Below are positions 19,534 to 27,567 of a stretch of DNA of 64,000 bases, piece by piece. The DNA lies in assembly GCF_001570985.1 (NCBI RefSeq), contig NZ_BCSS01000010.1:27212-91211 (forward strand), in the 5' to 3' direction. The translations under genes and the position numbers were made by a program. The notes beneath the pieces were generated by a model that worked only from the letters and a program-made list of their open reading frames with translations, was not told the DNA's origin and made no database searches. The DNA comes from Janibacter limosus NBRC 16128. GTDB lineage: Bacteria; Actinomycetota; Actinomycetes; Actinomycetales; Dermatophilaceae. Numbering within the stretch: the stretch's first letter is position 1; each line of letters begins with the position of its first letter.

Positions 19534-20790
19534 TCAGCGCAGCGGGTCGAAGGGGGTCAGCTCGGGGGCAGGCCGGCCCGTCATGATCGTCTGGGCGAGC
19601 AGCCGTCCCGTGGCCGGGCCCAGCGTCATGCCCCACATGCCGTGACCGCCGGCGACGTGCACGCGGCGCGAGGTCGTGGCACCGATGAGGGGCAGCCCGT
19701 CGGAGGTGCAAGGGCGCGAGCCGACCCACTCGTCCTGCCGGTCGTCGAGGTCGATGCCCGTGAGGTAGGGGCGGGTCGCGTCGACGATCGCTTCGATGCG
19801 CCGCGGGTCGAGCGCTGCCTCGGGCTTGCGGAACTCCATCATCCCGGCGACCCGCAGGCGGTCCCCGAGCGGCGTGCAGGCGACGCGCTGTGCGGGCAGG
19901 TAGATCGGCCCCTTGGGCTGGTGGTCGATCGGGACGCTGAAGCTGTAGCCGCGTCCTGCCTGGACGTGCATCCGCACGCCGAAGGGGCGGACGAGGGCGT
20001 CCAGCCAGGTGCCGGTCGCGACGACGACCTGGTCGAAGGACTGGGTGCCGGCCTGGTCGAGAGCCAGGCGCACCCCCTTGGTCTCGTCGGTGATGCCGGT
20101 GACGCGGGCACCCTCGTGGATCTTGCCGCCACGAGCCCGCACGGAGTCGGCGAGGGCGGCGACGTACTCGCCGGGGTTGAGGTAGCGCTGACCGAGCAGC
20201 CGGATGCCGGCGCCGATGCGCTCGGAGAAGGTCGGCTCGGCGGCCCGGACCTCGTCACCGGTGAGCAGCTCGAAGCCGACGTCCTGACCGGAGTCGGCGA
20301 TGTGCTCGAGCTCGGTGAGGAGGAACTCGGAGTCGGCGCGGGTCTCGTAGCCGGCGATGAAGGACTGCGCATCGTGCGCCGTGGAGCTCACGCCACCGGC
20401 GGCCAGGTCGTCGAAGGCGGGCAGCGCGTGCCCGTTGATCGGGACGAGGGCGCGCATCGAGCGGCTCCAGCGTCGCATCGTGCTGTTGCGGGTGAAGGTC
20501 GCGAGGAACTTCAGCAGCCGCGGGTCGCCGGTCACCGGGACGTAGACGGGCGACGCGGGGGAGATGACCGCCTTGATCCCGTAGGAGAGGACCGCGGGGT
20601 CCGGAAGCGGCGTGGAGATGCCCGGCGTGATCCAACCTGCGTTGCCCCATGACGAGCCAGCGGCGACGCCGTCACGATCGAAGACCTCGACCTCGACCCC
20701 GTGCTCCTGCAGGAACCACGCGGTCGACAGTCCGACCATGCCGGCGCCGATGACGGCGACCTTCTGGGGGGCGGGGGTGGGGGTGCTCAT
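19534..20790 (-). CDS. FAD-dependent D-amino-acid dehydrogenase (DadA-like)
   Basis: 418 aa from ATG 20790 with GAGAGGA upstream; the longer frame to 20868 is unlikely. N-terminal Rossmann motif VAVIGAGMVGLSTAWFL with EVEVFDRDG binds FAD; C-terminal GGHGMWGMTLGPATGRLLAQ is the second FAD contact of the DAO family. Length and order match DadA, which oxidises D-amino acids such as D-alanine to keto acids and passes electrons to the respiratory chain. No alanine racemase gene is adjacent, so the substrate is inferred from family only. Confidence 0.8.
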   Translation of the reverse strand: MSTPTPAPQKVAVIGAGMVGLSTAWFLQEHGVEVEVFDRDGVAAGSSWGNAGWITPGISTPLPDPAVLSYGIKAVISPASPVYVPVTGDPRLLKFLATFTRNSTMRRWSRSMRALVPINGHALPAFDDLAAGGVSSTAHDAQSFIAGYETRADSEFLLTELEHIADSGQDVGFELLTGDEVRAAEPTFSERIGAGIRLLGQRYLNPGEYVAALADSVRARGGKIHEGARVTGITDETKGVRLALDQAGTQSFDQVVVATGTWLDALVRPFGVRMHVQAGRGYSFSVPIDHQPKGPIYLPAQRVACTPLGDRLRVAGMMEFRKPEAALDPRRIEAIVDATRPYLTGIDLDDRQDEWVGSRPCTSDGLPLIGATTSRRVHVAGGHGMWGMTLGPATGRLLAQTIMTGRPAPELTPFDPLR

Positions 20791-20911
20791 GGCGTCCTCT
20801 CGGGCATCGGGCCGCAGGGTCTCCACGGCAACCAGCCCACTGTGCCCCACGTCACAGGGCCGTGGCAAAGTGCACCCGGATCGGCGTCGCGGGGCGGGGG
20901 TCGGCTACGAC

Positions 20912-20917
20912 TACGCT
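20912..20917 (+). promoter_or_regulatory. -10 box (TACGCT) of tRNA-Lys
   Basis: TACGCT lies 10 nt before the mature tRNA 5' end, so the primary transcript would begin almost at the tRNA. Confidence 0.55.
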
Positions 20918-20927
20918 GTGCCCGGTG

Positions 20928-21002
20928 GGGCCTCTAGCTCAATGGTAGAGCTGCGGACTTTTAATCCGTAGGTTGTGGGTTCGAGTCCCACGGGGCCCAC
21001 CA
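20928..21002 (+). tRNA. tRNA-Lys (TTT)
   Basis: 75-nt cloverleaf. Acceptor GGGCCTC pairs with GGGGCCC, anticodon loop CTTTTAA (TTT at 20960-20962), T-arm GTGGG-TTCGAGT-CCCAC. CCA is encoded at 21000-21002. The 3' end is duplicated just downstream (see the repeat at 20988-21023). Confidence 0.95.
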
Positions 21003-21023
21003 CCACACCACGGGGCCCACCAC
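20988..21023 (+). repeat. Direct repeat of the tRNA-Lys 3' end
   Basis: The 16-mer CCACGGGGCCCACCAC occurs at 20988-21003 (end of the tRNA including CCA) and again at 21008-21023, period 20. A second copy of a tRNA 3' end is the usual mark of integrase attachment, but no integrase is near and the copies are only 20 bp apart, so local slippage is equally possible. Confidence 0.7.
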
Positions 21024-21044
21024 GGCGGCCGAAGGGGGATCCCC

Positions 21045-22748
21045 TCACCTCACCGCCGCAGCCGCGTCGACGACGCCCTCTCCGAAGATCCCGTTGCGCT
21101 GCGTCGTGCCCGCACATGTGACGACGCCTTCGTCCGCGGGGCAGGGCTGGTCGGTCGCCGTCTCCTGCAGCTTCGCCGCCACGTCCTCGGGGCGCATGCG
21201 CTCCCCATGGGCGCTGATGACCAGGGCCGCCGTCCCGGCGACGTGTGGGGAGGCCATCGAGGTCCCCTGCAGCCAGGTGTAGAGACCGCAGCGCTCGTCG
21301 GGGTCCGGGTCGGTGGCGCCGATGCCGTCGGGGCAGGCGCGCACGACTCGCTGGTTGCCGCTCTCGGTCACCCGGCCCTCGTCGTCGATCGCACCTTCGG
21401 TGCGGGCGAGGGCACGCGGCATGGCCGAGAGGATGCCGCCGCGGCCATCGCTCTCCTGGCCGCCGGGAGCGGCAATGTCGACCCGGTCGTCGCTCGGGTC
21501 CGAGGTCCAGTTGGAAAAGGTGGAGCGGACGTCGCCCTCGTCGACGGACGCGACGCCGATGACGTGCTCGCCGTCGAGGGGGAGGCGCTCGCAACCCTGG
21601 GGGTCGACCGTGCGGTCGTGGGCGGCCCCGCCGTAGTTGGGGCTCGTCCCGTCCTGGCCCCTGGCCCCGACGTCCGCGCCTTCGTTGCCGGCCGAGCTGA
21701 CGATGGTCACGCCGGCCTCGTCGGTGACGTCGTAGGCGCGGTGCATGAGCTCGATCGCGACGTCCTGGAAGGCGGCCTGCTCGGGGGAGTCCCCGTCGGC
21801 CCCGCCGCGGCAGGCGATGATCCACGGGTCGACGTAGTAGCTCATGTTGACCACGTCGAGGCGCTGGTCAGCGGCATAGGTCAGAGCGTTGACCGTCGGG
21901 CCGAGGAAGAACATGCCCGAGTCCTGTCCGGCGCGCAGGTCCACGAGTGTGATGCCCGGCGCGACTCCGGTGACGCCGAGGTCGTTGGCCGCGGCGGCGA
22001 TGGTGCCGGCGACATGGGTGCCGTGCCCACCGTCGTCCGTGCCGACGGGATCGACGCAGCTGTCGACCTCGCAGGGCCCGTCGATGTCGGGCATGTCGGT
22101 GACGAAGGAGCGCGACAGCCCAGTGTCGAGCACCGGCGCCAGGTCGGGGTGGCTCGCGTCGACGCCGGTGTCGATGACACCGACCCGCACCTCGCGCCGT
22201 CCTGTGGTCACCTCGTGCGCGCCGGCCACGTCGATGGCCTGCGTGCCCCAGAGCCACCCGTCGAAGGGGTCCCCGCCGTCAGGGGCCGAGGGCGGCGGTG
22301 GGATGTCCGTCGCCGGGGTGAGGTCGCCGGCCGTCGGCACCTGCGGGTCGTCCGGTGTCCAGTCCGCATTGCGGTCGGTGACGGCCGCGGAGACGCCGTC
22401 GACCCCCTTCGCCCTTTGCTCGACGTCGTCGTCGCTGCTGCGCAGGGTGACCATGCCGATCGAGGTGTTGATCGAGGTGAGGGCCAGCCCGTCGCCCTTG
22501 AGGGCGTCCGCGATGTCCTGGGTGGCCGCGGGGTCCTCCGCGACGACGACCCAGTCGCGTCCCTCACGCGGGGGAGCGAAGGTCTGCACGGCGGTGTCCG
22601 TGGGAGCGCTCGACGGCGCGGGATCCGCGCTCGAGCTCGAGCTCGTTGCCGTCGAGGAGTCGCCTCCCACGAGGGAGCACCCGCCCACGGTCATCGTCAG
22701 CGCGACGAGCGCGCCCCAGGTCCTGCGTGCCTGCATGTGCATCCCCAT
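21045..22748 (-). CDS. Subtilisin-like (S8) serine protease, predicted lipoprotein
   Basis: 567 aa. The N-terminus is a lipoprotein signal with lipobox VGGC (Cys 24) and a Ser-rich linker, so the enzyme should be anchored outside the membrane. An inhibitor I9-like prodomain may cover ~60-130. The triad is complete: Asp in VGVIDTGVD (~194), His in GGHGTHVAGTIAAA (~242) and Ser in GTSMASPHVAGTAALV (~495), with the oxyanion Asn in SSAGNEGADVG. Several Cys (CEVDSC, GCERL, ACPDG, RCGLY, PCPAD, TCAG) suggest disulfides. Divergent from the cobalamin riboswitch; no functional tie to it is evident. Target unknown. Confidence 0.9.
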   Translation of the reverse strand: MGMHMQARRTWGALVALTMTVGGCSLVGGDSSTATSSSSSADPAPSSAPTDTAVQTFAPPREGRDWVVVAEDPAATQDIADALKGDGLALTSINTSIGMVTLRSSDDDVEQRAKGVDGVSAAVTDRNADWTPDDPQVPTAGDLTPATDIPPPPSAPDGGDPFDGWLWGTQAIDVAGAHEVTTGRREVRVGVIDTGVDASHPDLAPVLDTGLSRSFVTDMPDIDGPCEVDSCVDPVGTDDGGHGTHVAGTIAAAANDLGVTGVAPGITLVDLRAGQDSGMFFLGPTVNALTYAADQRLDVVNMSYYVDPWIIACRGGADGDSPEQAAFQDVAIELMHRAYDVTDEAGVTIVSSAGNEGADVGARGQDGTSPNYGGAAHDRTVDPQGCERLPLDGEHVIGVASVDEGDVRSTFSNWTSDPSDDRVDIAAPGGQESDGRGGILSAMPRALARTEGAIDDEGRVTESGNQRVVRACPDGIGATDPDPDERCGLYTWLQGTSMASPHVAGTAALVISAHGERMRPEDVAAKLQETATDQPCPADEGVVTCAGTTQRNGIFGEGVVDAAAAVR

Positions 22749-22806
22749 CGATCGGTGCGTCGTCGCAGTCTACGGACGGAGGTGGCCCGCCTCCCGGCCC
22801 ATGGCG

Positions 22807-22812
22807 TACTGT
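22807..22812 (+). promoter_or_regulatory. -10 box (TACTGT) for the riboswitch-btu transcript
   Basis: TACTGT is correctly spaced to start a transcript near 22819, just before the cobalamin aptamer, giving a leader of roughly 200 nt. Confidence 0.45.
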
Positions 22813-22827
22813 CGCCAGCGAGTCAGA

Positions 22828-22975
22828 CGCACACCAGTGCAAAGGGAATCCGGTGAGAGTCCGGAGCTGTCGCGCAGCGGTATGGGTGACCGACGGGGTA
22901 GGAACCACTGGACCGAGAGGTCCGGGAAGGAACCCCGTCGGGTCGATCCCGAGTCCGAAAACCTGCTGGCTCGTC
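22828..22975 (+). promoter_or_regulatory. Cobalamin (B12) riboswitch
   Basis: The aptamer core is recognisable: AAAGGGAATCCGGTGAGA, then GTCCGGAGCTGTCGCGCAGC (the B12 box region), and the closing GAGTCCGAAAACCTGCTGGC. It lies directly before btuC-btuD-btuF, whose products import B12, so excess cobalamin is expected to reduce expression. Downstream, GGGCCT (22986-22991) and AGGCCC (22999-23004) form a 6-bp hairpin just before the GGAG Shine-Dalgarno at 23015, without a T-run, which favours control of translation. Confidence 0.92.
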
Positions 22976-23024
22976 TCATCCGACCGGGCCTCGCGATCAG
23001 GCCCCCGATGCACTGGAGACCTCC

Positions 23025-24083
23025 GTGTCCCACAACCGCCCCGGCGGCCGTCGCGTCCCCGCGACCCCGCTGGTCGTCACGCTCGTCGGCCTCGCCCTCG
23101 TGAGCGCCGTCGCGTCGCTCGCCCTCGGCTCCGAGCCGCTCGCCGTGTCGGGGGTGATCGACGTCCTGCGCGCCCGCCTCACCGGCGCCCCCGGGCCCGA
23201 CCCCACCTACGACACGATCGTCTGGGAGCTGCGTGCGCCCCGCGTCATCATGGCGATGGTCGTGGGAGCGGGTCTGGCCATGGCGGGTGCCTGCATGCAG
23301 ACCCTCGTGCGCAACCCGCTCGCTGACCCCTATCTCCTGGGTGTCTCCTCCGGGGCGGGCGTCGGCGCGACCCTGGTCATCGTGCTCGGGGTGCTGAGCG
23401 GCTTCGGGATCTGGGCGCTCTCGCTCGGCGCGCTCGCCGGAGCGCTCGCCGCGACCGGCCTCGTCTTCGGCGTCTCCATGTGGCAGGGCGGGATCACCCC
23501 CCTTCGTCTCGTCCTGACGGGCGTGGTGATGTCCGCCGCCTTCTCGTCGGTCTCGAGCTTCCTCGTCTTCTTCAGCGCCGACCCGCGGGCGACGCAGTCG
23601 GTGCTCTTCTGGCTGCTGGGCAGCCTCTCGGGCTCCGTCTGGGACCAGATCCTGCCGTCCGTGATCGTCGTCGTCGTCGCGACGGGGGTGCTCATGGCGC
23701 TGCACGCCTGGCTCGATGCGCTGGCCGCCGGCGCGGACGTCGCGGCAACGCTCGGGGTGCCGGTCAAGGGGCTGCGGATCGGGCTCTTCGTCCTCACGTC
23801 CGTGCTCGTCGGCGTGCTCGTCGCCGTCTCGGGTGGGATCGGCTTCGTCGGCCTCGTCGTGCCGCACCTCGCCCGGATCCTCGTCGGTGCGCTCCACCGC
23901 AATGTCCTGCCCGTCGCCGCCGTGGGCGGTGCGCTCCTCATGCTCTGGGTCGACGTCGCCGCCCGGGTCGTCGTGCGACCGCAGGAGATCCCGCTGAGCG
24001 TCGTCACCGGGATCGTCGGGGCCCCGATCTTCCTCCTGCTCCTCGGGCGACGGCACTACACCTACTCCGGAGGCGACGCATGA
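23025..24083 (+). CDS. btuC: Cobalamin ABC transporter, permease subunit (FecCD/BtuC family)
   Basis: 352 aa with about ten hydrophobic helices. Family blocks seen are RAPRVIMAMVVGAGLAMAG, MQTLVRNPLADPYLLGVSSG and GIGFVGLVVPHLARI. It forms the membrane channel for vitamin B12, as a dimer with two BtuD ATPases, receiving substrate from BtuF. FecCD permeases also carry siderophores; the upstream cobalamin riboswitch decides for B12. Start GTG 23025, with GGAG about 6 nt before. The stop overlaps the btuD start as ATGA. Confidence 0.9.
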   Translation: MSHNRPGGRRVPATPLVVTLVGLALVSAVASLALGSEPLAVSGVIDVLRARLTGAPGPDPTYDTIVWELRAPRVIMAMVVGAGLAMAGACMQTLVRNPLADPYLLGVSSGAGVGATLVIVLGVLSGFGIWALSLGALAGALAATGLVFGVSMWQGGITPLRLVLTGVVMSAAFSSVSSFLVFFSADPRATQSVLFWLLGSLSGSVWDQILPSVIVVVVATGVLMALHAWLDALAAGADVAATLGVPVKGLRIGLFVLTSVLVGVLVAVSGGIGFVGLVVPHLARILVGALHRNVLPVAAVGGALLMLWVDVAARVVVRPQEIPLSVVTGIVGAPIFLLLLGRRHYTYSGGDA

Positions 24084-24880
24084 GCCACCTCACCAGCCGT
24101 GGCCTGACCTGCTCGATCGACGGCCGTCCGATCGTCTCCGATGTCGACCTCGAGATCGAGCGTGGCGAGATGGTCGCGCTCGTCGGTCGCAATGGCAGCG
24201 GCAAGTCCACGCTGATCCGCTCCCTGACGGGCCTGCGAGCGCCGGCCCGTGGCTCCGTGCACGTCGACGGCACGGACCTCGCCGCGCTCACACCGCGCCA
24301 GCGTGCAGGTCTCATGGCCCACGTCGGGCAGGAGGACGGGCCACCCGAGGACCTCCTGGTCGGGGAGATGGTCGCCATGGGACGCATCCCTCACCGACCC
24401 CCGTGGTCCGTCGGGGCGAAGGGAGAGCGCCGTCTCGTCCTCGATGCGCTGGCCGCCGTCGGCATGGCGGCGCATGTCGACCACCCCTGCCAGCACCTGT
24501 CGGGCGGCGAGCGCCGTCGGGTGATGCTCGCCCGGGGTCTCGCCCAGGGCACCGACCTGCTCGTCCTCGACGAGCCGACCAACCACCTGGACATCCACCA
24601 CCAGGTCCAGCTCCTCGACACCGTCCGCGGGCTGGGCCGCACGGTCCTCGCCGCCGTCCACGACCTGTCCCTGGCGGCGACGCACTTCGACCGGGTGGCC
24701 GTCCTCCACGAGGGCCGGCTGCACGCGGTCGGCACGCCGACCGAGGTGCTCACCCCGCAGACCATCGGGCTGGTCTTCGGCGTCGAGGCCGCCCAGCTCA
24801 CCGACCCGGCCACCGGCCGGGTCCACCTGGTCCTCGGAGCCGGAGCGTCCGTCCCCGCCCCACGAAAGGTCCCGGCATGA
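24080..24880 (+). CDS. btuD: Cobalamin ABC transporter, ATPase subunit
   Basis: 266 aa. Walker A GRNGSGKST, Q-loop VGQEDG, signature LSGGERRRV, Walker B LLVLDEPTNHLD and the switch His in LAAVHDLSL are all present, so it should be an active ATPase of the FepC/BtuD type. Start ATG 24080 overlaps btuC by 4 nt and its own stop overlaps btuF by 4 nt (ATGA both times), so the three are translationally coupled. Confidence 0.9.
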   Translation: MSHLTSRGLTCSIDGRPIVSDVDLEIERGEMVALVGRNGSGKSTLIRSLTGLRAPARGSVHVDGTDLAALTPRQRAGLMAHVGQEDGPPEDLLVGEMVAMGRIPHRPPWSVGAKGERRLVLDALAAVGMAAHVDHPCQHLSGGERRRVMLARGLAQGTDLLVLDEPTNHLDIHHQVQLLDTVRGLGRTVLAAVHDLSLAATHFDRVAVLHEGRLHAVGTPTEVLTPQTIGLVFGVEAAQLTDPATGRVHLVLGAGASVPAPRKVPA

Positions 24881-25920
24881 CCCCCCTTCGTCCCGTGCGC
24901 GCAGGCGCCGCCCTCCTCGTCGCAGGGCTGCTGGCCGCCTGCGGCACCGGCAGCGACGCCCGGTCCACCTCGGCCTCGACGCAGGTGACCGTCACCAACT
25001 GCGGTGCGGAGGTGGCCTTCCCCGCACCCGCGCAGCGGATGTACGTGGGTGGCGACGGCAATCTGCTCGCGATGGTCCTGGCGCTCGGCGCGCAGGACCA
25101 GGTCGCCGGCGTGGTCGGCCTCGACGACACGAAGCCGGTGCTGTCGAGCGTCTACGGCGCCGATGTCGTCGACGGGCTGACCGAAGCCACCCCGGATCAC
25201 CCGACGATGGAAAATGTCATCGCCCAACGGCCGGATGTCGTGCTCGCGGGCTGGAGCTACGGGTACTCGGAGGAGAAGAAGCTCACCCCCGACCTGCTCG
25301 CCGACCGGGACATCGGTGGCTACGTCCTCTCGGAGAGCTGCCGTCAGGCCGATGGCCGGCGCGGCACCATGCCGCCGTGGGAGGCGCTGCGGGCAGACAT
25401 CCACAACCTCGGCGCGATCACCGGGCGGGTCGATGCTGCCGCGCAGGTCAACGCGGACATCGACCGTCGACGCACCGCGCTCGACGACGCCCCGCAGGCG
25501 GCGGATGCGCCCACCGTCTTCCTCTTCGACTCCGGCACCCAGCAGATCTTCACGTCCGGCGCCTACGGCGGCCCCCAGGCGATCATCGAGACGGCCGGCG
25601 GCCGCAACGCGACGGAGGACGTCAAGGACACGTGGACCGAGGTCTCCTGGGAGCAGCTCGTCTCGTCCGAGCCGGATGCCTTCGCCTTCGTCGACTACGA
25701 CGGGCAGAGCTTCGAGGACAAGGTCAAGGTGCTCAAGAGCAACCCCGCGACCAAGGACTTGCCGGCCGTCCTGGAGGAGCGGTTCGTCAACCTGCCGATC
25801 TCCGCCTGGACGAGCAGCCCGCTCAACATCGACGCCGCCGAACAGCTGCGGGCCACGCTCGAGGAGCACGACCTCGTCCCCGAGAGCGGGATCGAGCCGC
25901 AGCACGACCTCCAGCCATGA
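24877..25920 (+). CDS. btuF: Cobalamin-binding lipoprotein of ABC transporter
   Basis: 347 aa. Signal peptide with lipobox LLAACG (Cys 22), then a helical-backbone type substrate-binding fold (PF01497): MYVGGDGNLLAMVLALGAQDQVAGVV, RPDVVLAGWSYG, and a C-terminal lobe with FLFDSGTQQIFTSGAYGG and SWEQLVSSEPDAFAFVDY. It would capture B12 outside the membrane and deliver it to BtuCD. The riboswitch and operon support cobalamin over a siderophore ligand; sequence alone would not separate them. Confidence 0.85.
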   Translation: MTPLRPVRAGAALLVAGLLAACGTGSDARSTSASTQVTVTNCGAEVAFPAPAQRMYVGGDGNLLAMVLALGAQDQVAGVVGLDDTKPVLSSVYGADVVDGLTEATPDHPTMENVIAQRPDVVLAGWSYGYSEEKKLTPDLLADRDIGGYVLSESCRQADGRRGTMPPWEALRADIHNLGAITGRVDAAAQVNADIDRRRTALDDAPQAADAPTVFLFDSGTQQIFTSGAYGGPQAIIETAGGRNATEDVKDTWTEVSWEQLVSSEPDAFAFVDYDGQSFEDKVKVLKSNPATKDLPAVLEERFVNLPISAWTSSPLNIDAAEQLRATLEEHDLVPESGIEPQHDLQP

Positions 25921-25978
25921 GTGCAGCAGGCGAAGGGAGGCACGCGCCACACCCATGGGCGTTGCCGGCGTCGATGGC

Positions 25979-25984
25979 TAAGGT
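25979..25984 (+). promoter_or_regulatory. Leaderless -10 box (TAAGGT)
   Basis: TAAGGT is 7 nt before GTG 25992 of the enoyl-CoA hydratase-like gene. Confidence 0.45.
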
Positions 25985-25991
25985 TGAGGGC

Positions 25992-26714
25992 GTGGGAGTT
26001 ACGTACGAAGCATCCGACCGCCTGGCCCGAATCGTCCTCGACCGGCCCGAGGCCGGCAATGCGCTCGACCTCGAGATGGCTCGCGCCCTGCGCGAGCAGG
26101 TCGAGCGTGCGCTGGGCGACCCCTATGTCGACATCCTGACGCTGACCGCCAACGGCAAGGACTTCTGCCTCGGCTCCGACACGAGCGACGCTGAGGCAGC
26201 CGACGACCCGACGACCGCGGTCTTCGAGCTCGCGGCCGCGCTCGAGGAGCTCTTCTCGCTGCTCAACTCCTCGACCAAGCTGGTCCTCGTCGGCGTGCAC
26301 GGCCGGGCCATGGGCTCCGGCCTGGGGCTCGTCCTCGCGGGCGACCTGGCGTTCTGTGCCGATGACGCGACCTTCTGCGTCGCGCCCAAGGGCGGCACGG
26401 GTGCCCCTGACCCGGGGCTGGCCTGGCTGTTGCCGCGAGCCATCGGCCAGCAGCGCGCGCTCGCGTTCGGCCTGGGGGGCCGCACCCTCGACGCGTCGAC
26501 GGCGGACGACTGGGGGATCGCTGAGCTCGCCCCGGACGGCGACATCGTCGCCGCCCTCAAGGATGCGGCGGACAACCTCGGCGGCAAGCACCTGTGGGCC
26601 AACTCCGAGATGCGTCGCCTGCTGCATGCCTCGTGGGAGACCTCACGCACCGAGCTGTCCCAGTCCGAGGCCGTCACCCTCGTGCGCGCCCTCCTCACCC
26701 GCAGCAAGGGCTGA
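25992..26714 (+). CDS. Enoyl-CoA hydratase/isomerase family protein
   Basis: 240 aa crotonase-fold protein. LARIVLDRPEAGNALDLEM and LTANGKDFCLGSDTSD form the CoA-binding region, and GRAMGSGLGLVLAGDLAFC the oxyanion-hole block. The usual catalytic Glu pair is not obvious in the block that follows (FCVAPKGGTGAPDPGLAWLL), so the reaction is uncertain: hydratase, isomerase or a divergent activity. The start could be ATG 25974, but GTG 25992 has a leaderless -10 in place and no Shine-Dalgarno, so I favour it. It is followed after 3 nt by the next gene. Confidence 0.75.
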   Translation: MGVTYEASDRLARIVLDRPEAGNALDLEMARALREQVERALGDPYVDILTLTANGKDFCLGSDTSDAEAADDPTTAVFELAAALEELFSLLNSSTKLVLVGVHGRAMGSGLGLVLAGDLAFCADDATFCVAPKGGTGAPDPGLAWLLPRAIGQQRALAFGLGGRTLDASTADDWGIAELAPDGDIVAALKDAADNLGGKHLWANSEMRRLLHASWETSRTELSQSEAVTLVRALLTRSKG

Positions 26715-26717
26715 GTC

Positions 26718-27320
26718 GTGGGCGAGCCGGGCAAGCCCCGCCGCCCGCTCCACTTCGGGCCGGACGCCATGGAGGCCCACGGCGGCACCATGCCCGACCC
26801 CGCAGAGACCGCAGCGGCGGCGCATGCCGCGGCCGCGACGGTCGTCGAGGCCGGCCGTGGCGACTCCTCACCGGCGACGACGGCGCGCCTGGTGCGGCTC
26901 GTCGAGGACCTGGGCATCGACACGCTGGCCCAGCTGTGGGCGGGCCGTCCTGCGCGCAGCCTGCCGGGGGCGCTGTGGCGTGTCTACGTGCTCCGGGCAT
27001 GGATCCAGCGCAACCCGGAGGTCGCTGCTCGCGAGTACGCGGCAGGACTGGTCGTCGCCCAGGTCAGCCATGTCATCGCCGGTGTCGTGGACCCGCCGGG
27101 CACCGATGAGGTCAAGGACCTGTCGGACCGGATCCTCGGGGGCGTCTTCGACGGCGACCTGGCAGTGGCCCTGGAGCGCGCGGGAGCCTTCTGTCGTGTG
27201 GTGGCCACCGGCCGCGCCCACCTCGAGGACGGGGACGTCGCTGCTGCCGCGGCGATGGTGACCACCGCGGAGGACCTGGAGGCCAGCGCTCGCCTGTGGC
27301 GGCGCGGCGCGCTCGACTGA
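26718..27320 (+). CDS. Conserved protein of unknown function
   Basis: 200 aa from GTG 26718, 3 nt after the preceding stop, so probably one transcript. The N-terminus is basic and Pro-rich (PGKPRRPLHFGPDAMEAHGG). The rest is a helical Ala-rich domain with LPGALWRVYVLRAWIQRNP and EYAAGLVVAQVSHVIAGV as the most distinctive segments. No membrane helix, signal peptide or catalytic motif is seen. I do not recognise the family. Confidence 0.65.
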   Translation: MGEPGKPRRPLHFGPDAMEAHGGTMPDPAETAAAAHAAAATVVEAGRGDSSPATTARLVRLVEDLGIDTLAQLWAGRPARSLPGALWRVYVLRAWIQRNPEVAAREYAAGLVVAQVSHVIAGVVDPPGTDEVKDLSDRILGGVFDGDLAVALERAGAFCRVVATGRAHLEDGDVAAAAAMVTTAEDLEASARLWRRGALD

Positions 27321-27369
27321 CCTCGGCGCGTCAGGACCAGCAGGGAATGAACGTGACCTTGCTCGCCGT

Positions 27370-27375
27370 TAGGCT
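27370..27375 (+). promoter_or_regulatory. -10 box (TAGGCT) of a leader RNA upstream of the DUF47-pit operon
   Basis: TAGGCT would start transcription about 6-7 nt downstream, exactly at the first base of the long inverted repeat beginning at 27382. Confidence 0.5.
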
Positions 27376-27381
27376 GGGTGG

Positions 27382-27470
27382 GTGCACCGGGTCGCGGTAG
27401 CCCCGGGTCCCAAAATACGCCGCCACGAGCGGCCGTGCGCCGTGAGGCGCTCCCGACCCGGTGCACTCCT
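27382..27470 (+). ncRNA. Putative structured leader RNA / switch
   Basis: A perfect 13-bp stem (27382-27394 with 27454-27466) closes a multibranch region containing a 5-bp hairpin GCCGC/GCGGC (27419-27433) and a 5-bp hairpin GCGCC/GGCGC with a GUGA tetraloop (27437-27450). The strand CCGGG at 27387-27391 can pair instead with CCCGG at 27402-27406, so two exclusive folds exist. A promoter points at its 5' end and the DUF47-pit phosphate transport operon follows. It does not match any RNA family I recognise (no SRP or cobalamin-type core). A leaderless 37-codon frame (GTG 27382 to TGA 27495) overlaps it and could be a leader peptide. Confidence 0.4.
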
Positions 27471-27517
27471 CGAGCAGCCGGTGAACGCCCGATGACGCGC
27501 AGATGGCCAGACGGTCC

Positions 27518-27523
27518 TACGCT
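27518..27523 (+). promoter_or_regulatory. Candidate second -10 box (TACGCT) of the DUF47-pit operon
   Basis: TACGCT about 45 nt before GTG 27568; would give a short leader with the CCGGAG Shine-Dalgarno at 27552-27557. Confidence 0.4.
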
Positions 27524-27567
27524 ATGGATGTCCCTGCTCCCATCTTACGAACCGGAGTCTGACGCCC

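Noticed and set aside
20973..22856. 627-aa plus-strand open frame
   Set aside because: Antisense to the S8 protease, which has a full catalytic triad; also runs through the tRNA-Lys end.
27382..27470. Small SRP RNA as identity of the structured element
   Set aside because: The conserved SRP domain IV loop (GGAAG-type with AGCAGCC) is missing and the element has several internal hairpins.
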